In this document: positions 8,148 to 17,415 of the stretch, in pieces | Numbering within the stretch: position 1 is the first letter of the stretch | Layout: each line of letters begins with the position of its first letter | Assembly: GCF_041379765.1 (NCBI RefSeq) | Contig: NZ_CP166919.1 | Coordinates: forward strand, 806,001-870,000 | Reading direction: 5' to 3' | DNA: 64,000 bases | Source of the DNA: Thalassotalea sp. Sam97 | GTDB taxonomy: Bacteria > Pseudomonadota > Gammaproteobacteria > Enterobacterales > Alteromonadaceae | Position numbers and translations under genes: made by a program | Notes under the pieces: model-generated | The model's database searches: none | The model's input: the letters and a program-made list of their open reading frames with translations, nothing else | What the model was told of the DNA's origin: nothing

Positions 8148-10490
8148 GTGCAAGCGATTGCCCAACAAGTTGCCATAAAAAAACAACGATTGTTGCTATT
8201 TGCAATAGGCGATTCAACATGGCACAAGGCTATTTGCGATGACATCCTGAACGCTCAGATGCTTACATCTAAGCCGTTTGAAGTTTGTATTTATGATGAA
8301 ACATTGCCAGACGCCAAGACAGGATTACACAACGGTTCGACAGTCAATGTATCAGCTAGTGCTCAAAAGTCAGCTCTTACGCGCCATGTTAGCGATAAAA
8401 CTTATCGACAAAGTTTAGGACGTGAATGTCAGCATTTATTTTTTTATGCAGGGGACGATTTCCATGTCGATGCTTTTGCAGCGTTATCTGGCACGGTAAT
8501 GCAAGGTGGTTTAGCGATCATCTTGATAAGTCCTAAGGCAATTAACGACAGTTGTTTTTTGCAGTATTTGCTAGAATGTTGCCAACACCATAACGGTGCA
8601 GAACTTATTGAACAGCAACCGAAATTCTCAAAAGCAGTATCTCAGTTTAAAGATGATATATCTTTGCCGGTTGCCTCAATCCCGCAAAAAAACTCTCTTC
8701 TATTACCTTCATCATCGGCACCAATATCATTGACTGAGCAACAAGAGATTGTTGCCCGTTGGTGTATCAGTGATGAGCAATATTATGCGGTGCAATGCAT
8801 TGTTAACTGCGTTAATAACAATAACACTGAACATAGACGTTATAGAGAACAACGATATGCGCCCTTGGTTGTTACTGCTGATCGCGGTAGAGGCAAGTCA
8901 TCAGCATTGGCAATAGCGTGTGCTCAGTTGGCGTTAACCAATATGCACCATGCTCGAGTTGCAAATATCGTTGTCACCGCACCGCACACTGATAACTTGC
9001 AGGTGTTTTTTCGCCAACTTAATCTATGCTTTCCTAAACTTACATGGCAAAGTTGGCAACTGGAATATGGACAAACAACGATTCAATTTGTACCCATTGA
9101 CGTATTGCTCCGCGAGCCGAGAGCCTGTGATTTACTGTTAGTTGACGAAGCTGCAGGCATACCTGTTCCTATGCTAAGTGAACTGGTTGAAGGCTATAAA
9201 CCAGTGGTGTTTTCCTCGACGATTCATGGTTACGAGGGAGCCGGACGTGGCTTTAGTCAAAAATTTTTAACCTCATTACGCGAGCGTTTTGCTACGCCTC
9301 AATTGCTTCACCTTAAACACCCGGTGCGCTGGGCCAGTAATGATTTACTTGAGCAGTTTTGTTTTGATGCCTTATTGCTAAATGCCGATGTTAACGACGA
9401 CGTTAACAAGCAAATCCCACAGAGCAGAGATATTGTTGAGATGCCTGGTGAGCACTTACTTAATGATGTTGATTTACTGCGCCAAGTGTTTGCCTTGTTG
9501 GTTACCGCACACTATCAAACCAAGCCCAGCGACTTAAAAATGTTACTGGATAATCCTGATGTCTATATTCAACTATTGCGTACTGGTAAGCAGGTTGTGG
9601 CCGTATCACTGATTTTAGTCGAAGGTGACATAGATAATAACTTGGTTGAGGACATTAAACGGGGAGTCCGGCGTCCAAAAGGGCATTTATTACCGCAGTC
9701 ACTATTAACTCATTGTGGTTTTCCACAAGCTTTTGAATATCGTTATGCTCGCATTGTTCGTATCGCTGTCCACCCTAGCTTGCAGCGCCAAGGGCTTGGT
9801 CATCAGCTATTAAAGGCAAATCAAGAATATGCCAATCGACTGGGAGCCGATGTCCTTGGTTCTAGCTTTGGCATAAACGAAGAGTTGGGGAATTTTTGGT
9901 TTGATAACCGCTTTTCTCTAGCTCGCATCGGATTTACCAAAGATAAGGCCAGTGGCGAGCATTCGGCGATGGTCATAAAAGGACTTACTGCAAGAGGTAA
10001 ACAATTTTGTCAGGCGGTACAACATCAATTTGGCGAGGATTTTGATTTTTATCTCGGTGAAGAGCTAATAGGCTTGCAACCGGAGGTACAACAGTTAATT
10101 GCAGATGTGTTGGCACAGCAAGCTAAGCAAACGATGCTATCTATGCGAGCCTGTCAATCAGCTTCATTAAGCGATAACGCTGATGTACAACAAAATGATG
10201 AAAACGCGTATCGGCGCGATACCAAAGCGTGTATTGATTTTATTAACGGTGCCCGAGTTTATTCAAGCTGCGCCCCTGCAATGTACCGACTGCTATCAAA
10301 AGCCATTAACGAACAGTTGCTAATCAATCTAAACCAAACCGAGCAAGATATTCTCGTTGCCAAGCTTATCGACAGAAAAAGCTGGCCAGAGCTAAGTAAG
10401 ATGTTTAATTTACCGGGAAGGAAGGCTTGCATAAAGGCGTTGAAATTGGCTTGTCAGTCATTGCTGGCGCAAAATAACAAAGGCATATAA
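8148..10490 (+). CDS. tmcA: tRNA(Met) cytidine acetyltransferase TmcA
   Basis: 780 residues, longer than E. coli TmcA (about 670). Domains in order are an N-terminal DUF1726-type region, an RNA helicase-like ATPase with Walker A GRGKSSAL and Walker B LLVDEAAGIP, a GNAT acetyltransferase core with RIAVHPSLQRQGLGHQLL, and a C-terminal tRNA-binding tail. It makes N4-acetylcytidine at the wobble base of elongator tRNA-Met. The start is uncertain: the first usable codon after the upstream stop (8121) is a GTG at 8148 with no ribosome site close by, while AGGTG sits at 8116-8120. A strong terminator overlaps the stop codon. Confidence 0.93.
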   Translation: MQAIAQQVAIKKQRLLLFAIGDSTWHKAICDDILNAQMLTSKPFEVCIYDETLPDAKTGLHNGSTVNVSASAQKSALTRHVSDKTYRQSLGRECQHLFFYAGDDFHVDAFAALSGTVMQGGLAIILISPKAINDSCFLQYLLECCQHHNGAELIEQQPKFSKAVSQFKDDISLPVASIPQKNSLLLPSSSAPISLTEQQEIVARWCISDEQYYAVQCIVNCVNNNNTEHRRYREQRYAPLVVTADRGRGKSSALAIACAQLALTNMHHARVANIVVTAPHTDNLQVFFRQLNLCFPKLTWQSWQLEYGQTTIQFVPIDVLLREPRACDLLLVDEAAGIPVPMLSELVEGYKPVVFSSTIHGYEGAGRGFSQKFLTSLRERFATPQLLHLKHPVRWASNDLLEQFCFDALLLNADVNDDVNKQIPQSRDIVEMPGEHLLNDVDLLRQVFALLVTAHYQTKPSDLKMLLDNPDVYIQLLRTGKQVVAVSLILVEGDIDNNLVEDIKRGVRRPKGHLLPQSLLTHCGFPQAFEYRYARIVRIAVHPSLQRQGLGHQLLKANQEYANRLGADVLGSSFGINEELGNFWFDNRFSLARIGFTKDKASGEHSAMVIKGLTARGKQFCQAVQHQFGEDFDFYLGEELIGLQPEVQQLIADVLAQQAKQTMLSMRACQSASLSDNADVQQNDENAYRRDTKACIDFINGARVYSSCAPAMYRLLSKAINEQLLINLNQTEQDILVAKLIDRKSWPELSKMFNLPGRKACIKALKLACQSLLAQNNKGI

Positions 10491-10514
10491 GTTGTTATAT
10501 GCCTTTGTTTGGAA
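10477..10514. terminator. Bidirectional terminator between tmcA and the FabH-type gene
   Basis: A 14-bp perfect stem ACAAAGGCATATAA (10477-10490) / TTATATGCCTTTGT (10495-10508) with a 4-nt loop includes the tmcA stop codon. T-rich tracts follow on both strands (TTTGG on plus; TTATTTT on minus), so it can serve both convergent genes. Confidence 0.82.
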
Positions 10515-10532
10515 ACACTTAATTGATGCGCT

Positions 10533-11612
10533 TTATTCTTGATTTTGCAAACAATGCTCACGGGCGATGGCCGTTAATTCTAACGCCGATTTATCACACT
10601 GTTGTTCGCTTTGCTCATAGTCATTGATAGGCGTCACTCGCTCACCCCATTTTATGTAGGCAGCAGCCCATGTTAGGCCCGCACCAAAAGCAGCGCTCAT
10701 AATATTTGCACCTGGGGTAACTAGACCTTGCTCAACAGCTTCGCATAGGGCGATTGGGATGGTCGCGGCAGAGGTGTTACCGTATTTATCGATGTTGACC
10801 ATGACTTTATCATCGGCCACTTTTAATTGCTTTTGTAGCGTTTCTATAATTCGCGCATTAGCTTGATGTGGCACTAATACATCAACGTCGTCAACGGATA
10901 GGTTAGCCGCTTGTAACACGTGCTCTGTTGCTCTGCCCATACCTTTAACGGCACGCTTAAATATCTCCGGACCTTGGAAACTTAGATCAAGAGCACCTGG
11001 TGGGTTCACATAGCGATCCATGTCTGTGCCGAAATTATTCACCGCTAAAATATCGCGAGCTGATGAATCACAGCCAATCTTTGACTGTAATAAGCCTACT
11101 GGTTTGTCACTTGCTTGCACAACTACCGCACCAGCACCGTCACCAAACAATACCGCCGTATCACGACGAGCCCAGTTAATAAACCAGCTCATGCGCTCTG
11201 CACCAATAACCAGAGCGTTCTTCGCCATGCCCATACGCACTTGTGCCGTTGCCGATTGCAAGCCATACAAAAAGCCAGAACATGCTGCGCTGATGTCATA
11301 ACATGCAGCGTTATTTGAACCGAGTAGCTGTTGTACTTTAGAGGCCGTATTAGGCACTAAAATATCTGGAGTACATGTTGCAACAACGATCATATCAATA
11401 TCATCAGCACTTAAGCCCGCACGCGCTAGAGCTTGTTTGGCTGCTAATGATGCCATTTCAGCGGTATTAATATGCGAAATACGACGACTCTTTATGCCGG
11501 TGCGTGAGGTTATCCACTCGTCACTGGTATCCATAAAGGTGGTTAAATCATGATTGCTTAGTTCGCTTGGTGGCGTATATTTGCCCCAGCCGGTGATTTC
11601 TGCAAATTGCAT
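10533..11612 (-). CDS. 3-oxoacyl-ACP synthase III family protein (FabH-like)
   Basis: 359 residues, about 40 longer than canonical FabH because of a polar C-terminal tail. The thiolase-fold catalytic triad is visible: Cys111 in SAACSGFLYG, His in LVPHQANARI and Asn in KYGNTSAATIP. Such enzymes condense acyl-CoA with malonyl-ACP to start fatty acid synthesis. The gene stands alone, not in a plsX-fabH-fabD cluster, so it may be a second synthase with a special primer. I therefore give no symbol. The start ATG at 11612 is in a normal position and no alternative is better. Confidence 0.88.
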   Translation of the reverse strand: MQFAEITGWGKYTPPSELSNHDLTTFMDTSDEWITSRTGIKSRRISHINTAEMASLAAKQALARAGLSADDIDMIVVATCTPDILVPNTASKVQQLLGSNNAACYDISAACSGFLYGLQSATAQVRMGMAKNALVIGAERMSWFINWARRDTAVLFGDGAGAVVVQASDKPVGLLQSKIGCDSSARDILAVNNFGTDMDRYVNPPGALDLSFQGPEIFKRAVKGMGRATEHVLQAANLSVDDVDVLVPHQANARIIETLQKQLKVADDKVMVNIDKYGNTSAATIPIALCEAVEQGLVTPGANIMSAAFGAGLTWAAAYIKWGERVTPINDYEQSEQQCDKSALELTAIAREHCLQNQE

Positions 11613-11761
11613 AAAGTATCCTGATTATCGCTCACTCACATCATTGATGTTGAGTGACTGTATTTGATGAAATAAGTATAGAGGCAGTTATTCGGCGATT
11701 CTTGCCTGCTAACGTTGCCGTGATGTAATAGCCTTAAGTCACTGTTTTATAATTACAAAGA

Positions 11762-12415
11762 TCAGCCTATTACGTAAAGGTAAATAGCTAAAAAGTGGCA
11801 TATACTGCCAGCAAGAACAAACACGTGCCAAATGGCATGATTAAATGGTAATCGTTTGAATGCGTAAAAAACGGCACCTAAGGTGTAGGCAGCGCCACCA
11901 CTGGCCAACAAAATTAGCCCGCCTGTAGCCACATTAGCTAACATTTGTGGCGCGGCAATGATCACCAACCAGCCCATCGCTAAGTAGGTTGTTAGTGATA
12001 CCTTGGGAAAACGTTGCTTAAAAGTAATCTTAAAACCAATACCGACAACCGCTAAGGTCCAGACAACGGACAATAGCGCATAACCCCAAGCACCTTTAAT
12101 ACTAATTAGCATAAACGGCGTGTAAGTACCGGCGATTAACAAATAAATAGCACAATGATCCACCAACTTGAGTACTTTTTTGGTGGGCTGATGGGTTATG
12201 GCGTGATACAAGGTTGATGCTAAAAATAGTAGTACCATAGACGTACCATATACAATGGCACTGGTCATTTCAAAGGCGTCATTGGCAACAATGATCATTA
12301 AGGTTAACGCAGCAACGCTCAATAAAGCGCCTACGCCATGGGTGATCGAGTTGACGAGTTCTTCAGCAAAAGAATAGCCTTGAGCCATTCGAGACGAGAC
12401 ATTAGCGACAGTCAT
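11762..12415 (-). CDS. Hemolysin III / TrhA family seven-helix membrane protein
   Basis: 217 residues, largely hydrophobic, with about seven transmembrane segments. Family landmarks are EELVNSITHGVGALLS near the N-terminus, STLYHAI, DHCAIYLLIAGTYTPF in the middle and HAIWHVFVLAGSICHF near the C-terminus. The conserved His and Asp residues suggest a metal site as in the adiponectin receptor-related superfamily. E. coli YqfA/TrhA belongs here. It is a single gene at the left border of the accessory region. Confidence 0.9.
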   Translation of the reverse strand: MTVANVSSRMAQGYSFAEELVNSITHGVGALLSVAALTLMIIVANDAFEMTSAIVYGTSMVLLFLASTLYHAITHQPTKKVLKLVDHCAIYLLIAGTYTPFMLISIKGAWGYALLSVVWTLAVVGIGFKITFKQRFPKVSLTTYLAMGWLVIIAAPQMLANVATGGLILLASGGAAYTLGAVFYAFKRLPFNHAIWHVFVLAGSICHFLAIYLYVIG

Positions 12416-12515
12416 ATAAAAAACCTAGTAAAACCAAAATTGCCGATAAATTTATAGTGGGTCTATGGATGACAAGTATGACCAGTTGCAAGTTAAACTG
12501 CAAATATTTAATCAG

Positions 12516-12552
12516 TGGGATCCGTCATTCAATATGAGAATCTCAGTCAATA
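12516..12552 (+). repeat. 37-bp motif, copy 1 (left border of accessory region)
   Basis: Begins TGGGATCCGTCATTC and ends GAATCTCAGTCAATA, with a near-palindromic core TGAGAATCTCA. The same 37 bp recurs at 17733 (direct) and 18243 (inverted), and its last 24 bp at 14031. It stands immediately before the decayed first repeat of the array. Confidence 0.85.
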
Positions 12553-12553
12553 A

Positions 12554-14030
12554 AAAAGTTAACAGAAATTTTTGAGATACGATCTGTTTTACAAACTTAG
12601 CTAGTTGTTTATTCGACCTTAGAGACGGTTTCATTAGCAGGTCTTTTGAGATACGATCTGTTTGGATTATACGGTATTATAAATTAACATTTCGTTAACA
12701 GTTTCAGTAGCAGGTCTTTTGGATACGATCTGTTTGCAAACACCCTCGCCCCACGTTGTCGGAAATGTGTTTCAGTAGCAGGTCTTTTGAGATACGATCT
12801 GTTTGCGTAAAGAGTACGCCGAGTTTATCATTGAGAAGTAGTTTCAGTAGCAGGTCTTTTGAGATACGATCTGTTTGTTAATGTGTCGCGCCACTTTGGT
12901 CGATAAGGATGCGTTTCAGTAGCAGGTCTTTTGAGATACGATCTGTTTGTTAATGTGTCGCGCCACTTTGGTCGATAAGGATGCGTTTCAGTAGCAGGTC
13001 TTTTGAGATACGATCTGTTTGTTAGTAGAAATGATAGTTAGTTGTCTGGAACTTTAGTTTCAGTAGCTGGTCTTTTGAGATACGATCTGTTTGTTAATAA
13101 CCTGGCCCTATATGATGGCCTTATATGGGTTTCAGTAGCAGGTCTTTTGAGATACGATCTGTTTGTTTGAACCACCACCAAACATCAACGCTGTTCCGTA
13201 GTTTCAGTAGCAGGTCTTTTGAGATACGATCTGTTTGCATGATGGCACAGGCCGAAAGGTTAACGGAGTTTAGTTTCAGTAGCAGGTCTTTTGAGATACG
13301 ATCTGTTTGCACATCAGCGTATTCATCGACCAAACGAGTGCCAGTAGTTTCAGTAGCAGGTCTTTTGAGATACGATCTGTTTGTCGAGCAATACTGCAAA
13401 TAGACCAGTTGGATCTAGGTTTCAGTAGCAGGTCTTTTGAGATACGATCTGTTTGCATAGACGCCGCCTCTATCTAACTCAGCTTGATAGTTTCAGTAGC
13501 AGGTCTTTTGAGATACGATCTGTTTGTCTGACGATCAGATTAAAGCGTTGACGTTACACCGTTTCAGTAGCAGGTCTTTTGAGATACGATCTGTTTGTCC
13601 GCTGTAGCGGAGGAGCTGGGCATAGATACTTAGTTTCAGTAGCAGGTCTTTTGAGATACGATCTGTTTGTCGCAATAGAGCGCACGGGCAAGCCAGAGCC
13701 AAGGTTTCAGTAGCAGGTCTTTTGAGATACGATCTGTTTGCCTTAGATTGATTGCCTAATTCGTCCACAATTGAAGTTTCAGTAGCAGGTCTTTTGAGAT
13801 ACGATCTGTTTGTATTATTATCGCTAATCGTATGTAAACTAATGCCTGTGTTTCAGTAGCAGGTCTTTTGAGATACGATCTGTTTGATTCTAGGCTTTTA
13901 TTTTGTAACTCAGGTTATCAGGTTTCAGTAGCAGGTCTTTTGAGATACGATCTGTTTGCAGTAAATGTTCGGCTATCAATAGCTCGCAGGCTTGTTTCAG
14001 TAGCAGGTCTTTTGAGATACGATCTGTTTG
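12554..14030. CRISPR. CRISPR-like array: 20 repeats of 37 bp plus one decayed repeat, no cas genes in the window
   Basis: The repeat begins GTTTCAGTAGCAGG and ends GATACGATCTGTTTG (37 bp). Starts are at 12628, 12701, 12769, 12841, 12913, 12985, 13057, 13129, 13201, 13273, 13347, 13419, 13490, 13561, 13633, 13704, 13776, 13850, 13922 and 13994, with a degraded copy at 12554-12590. Spacers are 32-37 bp, mostly 35, and differ, except that spacers 12878-12912 and 12950-12984 are identical. Repeats at 12628 (one substitution) and 12701 (one deletion) are imperfect and 13057 has one substitution; the rest are exact. Decay at the low-coordinate end suggests that end is oldest. CAGGTC and GATCTG within the repeat can pair (one G-U). 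The GTTTCAGT start and 37-bp length recall type II-B repeats from memory. Short ORFs in it are artefacts. Confidence 0.93.
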
Positions 14031-14054
14031 TCAATATGAGAATCTCAGTCAATA
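14031..14054 (+). repeat. 37-bp motif, copy 2 (last 24 bp only), abutting the last array repeat
   Basis: TCAATATGAGAATCTCAG then TCAATA, identical to 12529-12552. It begins at the very next base after the last 37-bp repeat, in the position a spacer would occupy. The array is therefore flanked by direct copies of this 24-mer. Confidence 0.85.
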
Positions 14055-14094
14055 GATAAAAGTCTCTTTTGATTAAATCTAGCTACCCAAAACT

Positions 14095-14130
14095 TGGTAT
14101 GTAGTGGTCAAGTTAAATTGGCCACTACAC
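14095..14130 (-). terminator. Hairpin downstream of the GIY-YIG operon
   Basis: TGTAGTGGTCAA (14100-14111) and TTGGCCACTACA (14118-14129) form a 12-bp stem with a single G-T wobble and a 6-nt loop. On the minus strand it lies about 26 bp after the stop codon at 14156, with a weak T stretch beyond. It probably separates the operon from the array. Confidence 0.5.
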
Positions 14131-14155
14131 TAGTTAAATCCTTCGATTCAGAGTG

Positions 14156-16057
14156 TTATCTAGCCTCCACCTGGTCTTCATAAACATATTGCTGCATTGA
14201 AAAATCATCAGGGTGTTTTTTTACAGCCAAAGCTTTAATTTCTTGCTGAATTGCCTCTTTATCCATAAATTCCTTTGCCTCAACTTGTTCTTCATATACA
14301 TATTGTTGCATTGAATAATCACTTGGATACTTCTTTACGGCAAAAGCTTTAATTTCTTGCTGAGTTGCTTCGATATCCATGAACTCCTTTGCCTCAACTT
14401 GTTCTTCATATACATATTGTTGCATTGAATAATCACTTGGATACTTCTTTACGGCAAAAGCTTTAATTTCTTGCTGAGATGCTTCTCTATCCATGAACTC
14501 CTTTGCCTCTACCTGTTCTTCATATTCATATTGCTGCATTTCGACATCGTTGGGATATTTATTGATTGCAAATAGTCTGATCTGATTAGTTTTTTGTGGA
14601 GAACCACTCTTAGACTTTGTTTCTTTCTTTTGTTGCTTTTCTTTTACGTTTTCTTGTTCTTTTACAACGTCATTGTGCTCTTTCTTTTTGTTTTTTTGGA
14701 AAGTGGCGATAGGTGTATTTACTGGCGTTAGTTCTGCGCATTTTTTATTAGAGCGTAACTCAACTGGTTTAGTTAATGATTCATTGGGCGATTTCATTTC
14801 ACCTTTACACTTGATAGCTTCAACATTAAATAATTCAATCTCAACAGGCTCATTATACTCTTTCAGTTCCTCTAAAACCTCCGAAGGTGAGACTGTAAAA
14901 AACTCTTTTCGATTATTCACTAGGTTGACTCTTTGTTCTGAAAACGTGTTGTGAAGATGCTTCTCTAACGACGGTGCATCATCGCTAAAAGCGAAAGCGT
15001 GTACCTCAAAGAGTTCAGGTACAGATGCGTCTCCTAACTCCTTGACGCGATCATTTGGATCTGCACGGCGTGTCATGCCAATTTTTACAACACCTTCGCC
15101 AAATGAAGTCGTATTTGAAATAATGTACACATAACCAGCACGAGTTGTTTGGGCTAAGGAGATAGCTCTTTTCTCTTTTTCTTTTAACTCTTCTAGCTGT
15201 TGCTTATGAAGTTCGTATAAGGCTTTTTGCTCTGCAGAACTCGACTCCAGTTTGGCCAACTCTTTTGCAACGAGCTTTTCCATTAATTTGCGATCTTTCT
15301 CAGCTTTTTCAGCAGCAGCCTTTATTCGTTTTTCTTCCCGTTCCGCCTCCCGTATTAAACTAGCTTCTTCTCGCTCAGCTTCTTTAAGGTCCTGTTTAGC
15401 TTCATTTAGTTCGTAGGTTAACCTTAACTCTTCAATTTTCAGTTTCAAATACTGATCTTTAAGGTAGGTTTGTACTATCGCACCCGATGCATTGATTTCA
15501 TTGAACGTTTCTTGGGTTCTCTGAATGAGTCTATTAACATTATTCCAGTCAACCAGAGCTTTTGCTGCTTTAAACTCATTATCCAAGCAACGAAGACGTA
15601 GTTTAATTTCTCGATTAAATAACTTTTTTGCTTCAGATTTTTTGCCATTTACAACAACATCTTTACCCATACTACAGACACAGGCTTTCTTTTCGCTAAT
15701 TAGACGTTTTAGCGAAGCTTTGACGTCTTGAAGTCGGCCTTCTATGTCACCAATATCATGGTCCTTAGCTAGCTTTCTATATGAAACAGAGTCAGTGGTT
15801 CCTACGCCTAAATAGTAATGGGATAAACGCTTTTCGCTTGTTCTCAAGTTAGCTAATTTTTCCTGATAATCAGACTGTAACTTCTGATACTCACTTGTTA
15901 ATTCAGCCAGTTTTTTCTCTTCACGAGATGCAGGTTCGTATGTTTCTTCAACCCTAGCATATTGTATTTTAAGCTCATTTAATTTTGACCGTGAAGTCAA
16001 TAAAAAGTATATCGAAATTGAAATTAGTATCGATAAACCAATAGTAATATACATCAT
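14156..16057 (-). CDS. Membrane-anchored coiled-coil GIY-YIG (T5orf172/DUF4041-type) protein with C-terminal repeats
   Basis: 633 residues. Order: one transmembrane helix (about 2-20), coiled coil (25-80), DUF4041-like helical region (100-225, with YLKLKIEELRLTYE), a long charged coiled coil (215-300), then a GIY-YIG-superfamily domain (308-395) with GYVYIIS, VVKIGMTRR, DRVKELG and a Glu in LEKHLH. A charged linker follows, then about four tandem units of roughly 38 residues (from about 497), each with KKYPSDYSMQQY and EQVEAKEFMD. The units are nearly identical at DNA level, so the expansion is recent. AAAGGAG overlaps the stop of the upstream paralogue (8-bp gap), indicating coupled translation. 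Nuclease activity is expected from the fold but unproven. The neighbouring array lies 125 bp downstream. Confidence 0.85.
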   Translation of the reverse strand: MMYITIGLSILISISIYFLLTSRSKLNELKIQYARVEETYEPASREEKKLAELTSEYQKLQSDYQEKLANLRTSEKRLSHYYLGVGTTDSVSYRKLAKDHDIGDIEGRLQDVKASLKRLISEKKACVCSMGKDVVVNGKKSEAKKLFNREIKLRLRCLDNEFKAAKALVDWNNVNRLIQRTQETFNEINASGAIVQTYLKDQYLKLKIEELRLTYELNEAKQDLKEAEREEASLIREAEREEKRIKAAAEKAEKDRKLMEKLVAKELAKLESSSAEQKALYELHKQQLEELKEKEKRAISLAQTTRAGYVYIISNTTSFGEGVVKIGMTRRADPNDRVKELGDASVPELFEVHAFAFSDDAPSLEKHLHNTFSEQRVNLVNNRKEFFTVSPSEVLEELKEYNEPVEIELFNVEAIKCKGEMKSPNESLTKPVELRSNKKCAELTPVNTPIATFQKNKKKEHNDVVKEQENVKEKQQKKETKSKSGSPQKTNQIRLFAINKYPNDVEMQQYEYEEQVEAKEFMDREASQQEIKAFAVKKYPSDYSMQQYVYEEQVEAKEFMDIEATQQEIKAFAVKKYPSDYSMQQYVYEEQVEAKEFMDKEAIQQEIKALAVKKHPDDFSMQQYVYEDQVEAR

Positions 16058-16065
16058 AGACTCCT

Positions 16066-17415
16066 TTAGATTGACTCTGGCAGTTTGTTAGAAACAGTTT
16101 TGGCTTGAGATGATTCTTGTTTTAGCGCCTCTCTTATTAGCAGGCTTTCTCTATATTCCTTAGCCTCAACATCAAAATACCAATCGCATTCAATACCGAG
16201 CTCTTCCATTGCGTCAGATACCTCTTGTGGAGTCACTTTAAAGAATTCTTTTCGGTGGTTTTCAACATTTACGCGTCTATCATTGAATTTACGATGAAGT
16301 GTTTTTTCTATTCGAGGGGCATTATCAACAAACGTTAATGTATGAACGTCAAACTTAAAGGGGACACTGGCGTCACCAAGCTCGTTTACTCTGTCCATTG
16401 GCTCTAATCGACGTGTCATGCCAATTTTTACTACGCCTTCACCAAAACTACCAATATTAGATATGACATAGATGTAACCGGCTTTTGTGAGCTGAGCTTG
16501 TGAAGTTGCTCTTTCAAATTGAGTCTCTAGCTTTTCTATTTCTTTTTGCATACGACTAATCTCATGTTCCATGGCTGTAGCGCTAGCACCGTGCATTTGC
16601 TGAGCAAGTTTTTGAGCCTTTCTCAAATCAGATTTACGGTAATAAATATCATCTTCAAGTTCTTCAGTATCACCGCCTGCCTGTTTAGCTTGTTGACGCA
16701 AGATAGCTTGTTGTTTCTTCTTTTCTTGCGTTAAGTCTTCTTTATGTTTTAGTTCATTATGCCAAATGCGGAGCTCTTCTATTTTCAGGTTAAAGTACTC
16801 ATGTGATATAGCTACATTCGCTGTCTCACCGAGTTTTTCTAGTTGCTCGTCAAGTCGATATAATTTCTTGATTGCGGTGTCGTAACTTGAATGTCGCATC
16901 TGCTTTCTAATAACGTCAAACTCTGCATTAAACGCTTTAAGTAGCAGGCTCTGGTACGCATTAACCATTTGGGTACCTTTGCTTTTGCTGCCAAACCATT
17001 CCCAATCAGAATACGCAGTAGTGGCGCCGCCGCGTTTTATTACATTAAACTGATTATCAAGACATTCGCCAATTTTTTCTTTTAGCGACTCGCGGTCATC
17101 AAATTTATAGGTAGGAGGTAACAATCCAACATCAATATAGTTGAGTTGTTCTTTTTTTTGCTTCAATGATTCAGTCAACTGCCTAAATATAGGTTTTCCC
17201 GCAACAATTTTCTGTTCAATCTCTTTATACGATTGTTGCAACTCACTGACAATGTCATCTACAGACTTGTTTTCAAGCGCTTTTTCTTTGCGCTCAATTT
17301 CACTTATAAGCTCATTTCGTTTCCGTGACGTTGAATACACTATAAAAAGCGTTACAGCAGTTAAAACAGCTAAAATTAGAGAGGTTAATTGGTATAGTTC
17401 AAGTTCCTTAAACAT
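16066..17415 (-). CDS. Membrane-anchored DUF4041 / GIY-YIG (T5orf172) protein
   Basis: 449 residues from the ATG at 17415, chosen because GGAG precedes it at a good distance; ATGs at 17433 and 17427 are also in frame but lack a ribosome site. It has an N-terminal transmembrane helix (LTSLILAVLTAVTLFIVYS), a coiled coil, a DUF4041 region including AFNAEFDVIRKQM and YFNLKIEELRIWHNELK, a second coiled coil, and a C-terminal T5orf172 domain with GYIYVIS, VVKIGMTRR, DRVNELGDASVPF and EFFKVTP. It is a paralogue of the next gene but lacks the C-terminal repeats. It is first in the two-gene operon, whose promoter lies in 17434-17730. DUF4041 proteins are widespread and often on mobile or phage DNA; their role is unknown. 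Confidence 0.85.
   Translation of the reverse strand: MFKELELYQLTSLILAVLTAVTLFIVYSTSRKRNELISEIERKEKALENKSVDDIVSELQQSYKEIEQKIVAGKPIFRQLTESLKQKKEQLNYIDVGLLPPTYKFDDRESLKEKIGECLDNQFNVIKRGGATTAYSDWEWFGSKSKGTQMVNAYQSLLLKAFNAEFDVIRKQMRHSSYDTAIKKLYRLDEQLEKLGETANVAISHEYFNLKIEELRIWHNELKHKEDLTQEKKKQQAILRQQAKQAGGDTEELEDDIYYRKSDLRKAQKLAQQMHGASATAMEHEISRMQKEIEKLETQFERATSQAQLTKAGYIYVISNIGSFGEGVVKIGMTRRLEPMDRVNELGDASVPFKFDVHTLTFVDNAPRIEKTLHRKFNDRRVNVENHRKEFFKVTPQEVSDAMEELGIECDWYFDVEAKEYRESLLIREALKQESSQAKTVSNKLPESI

Noticed and set aside
12465..12575. 36-codon ORF through motif copy 1 into the decayed first repeat
   Set aside because: No ribosome site and upstream part not shared with the other motif copies, so not a supported gene.
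12554..14030. Array as an integron cassette array (attC sites)
   Set aside because: Units are only about 72 bp with a constant repeat and spacer-sized inserts; no cassette ORFs, no integrase.
13121..14059. Several 60-92 codon ORFs on both strands within the array, with repeated RSFEIRSV or QTDRISKDLLLK peptides
   Set aside because: They are translations of the 37-bp repeat itself; period and frame changes follow the repeat, not a gene.
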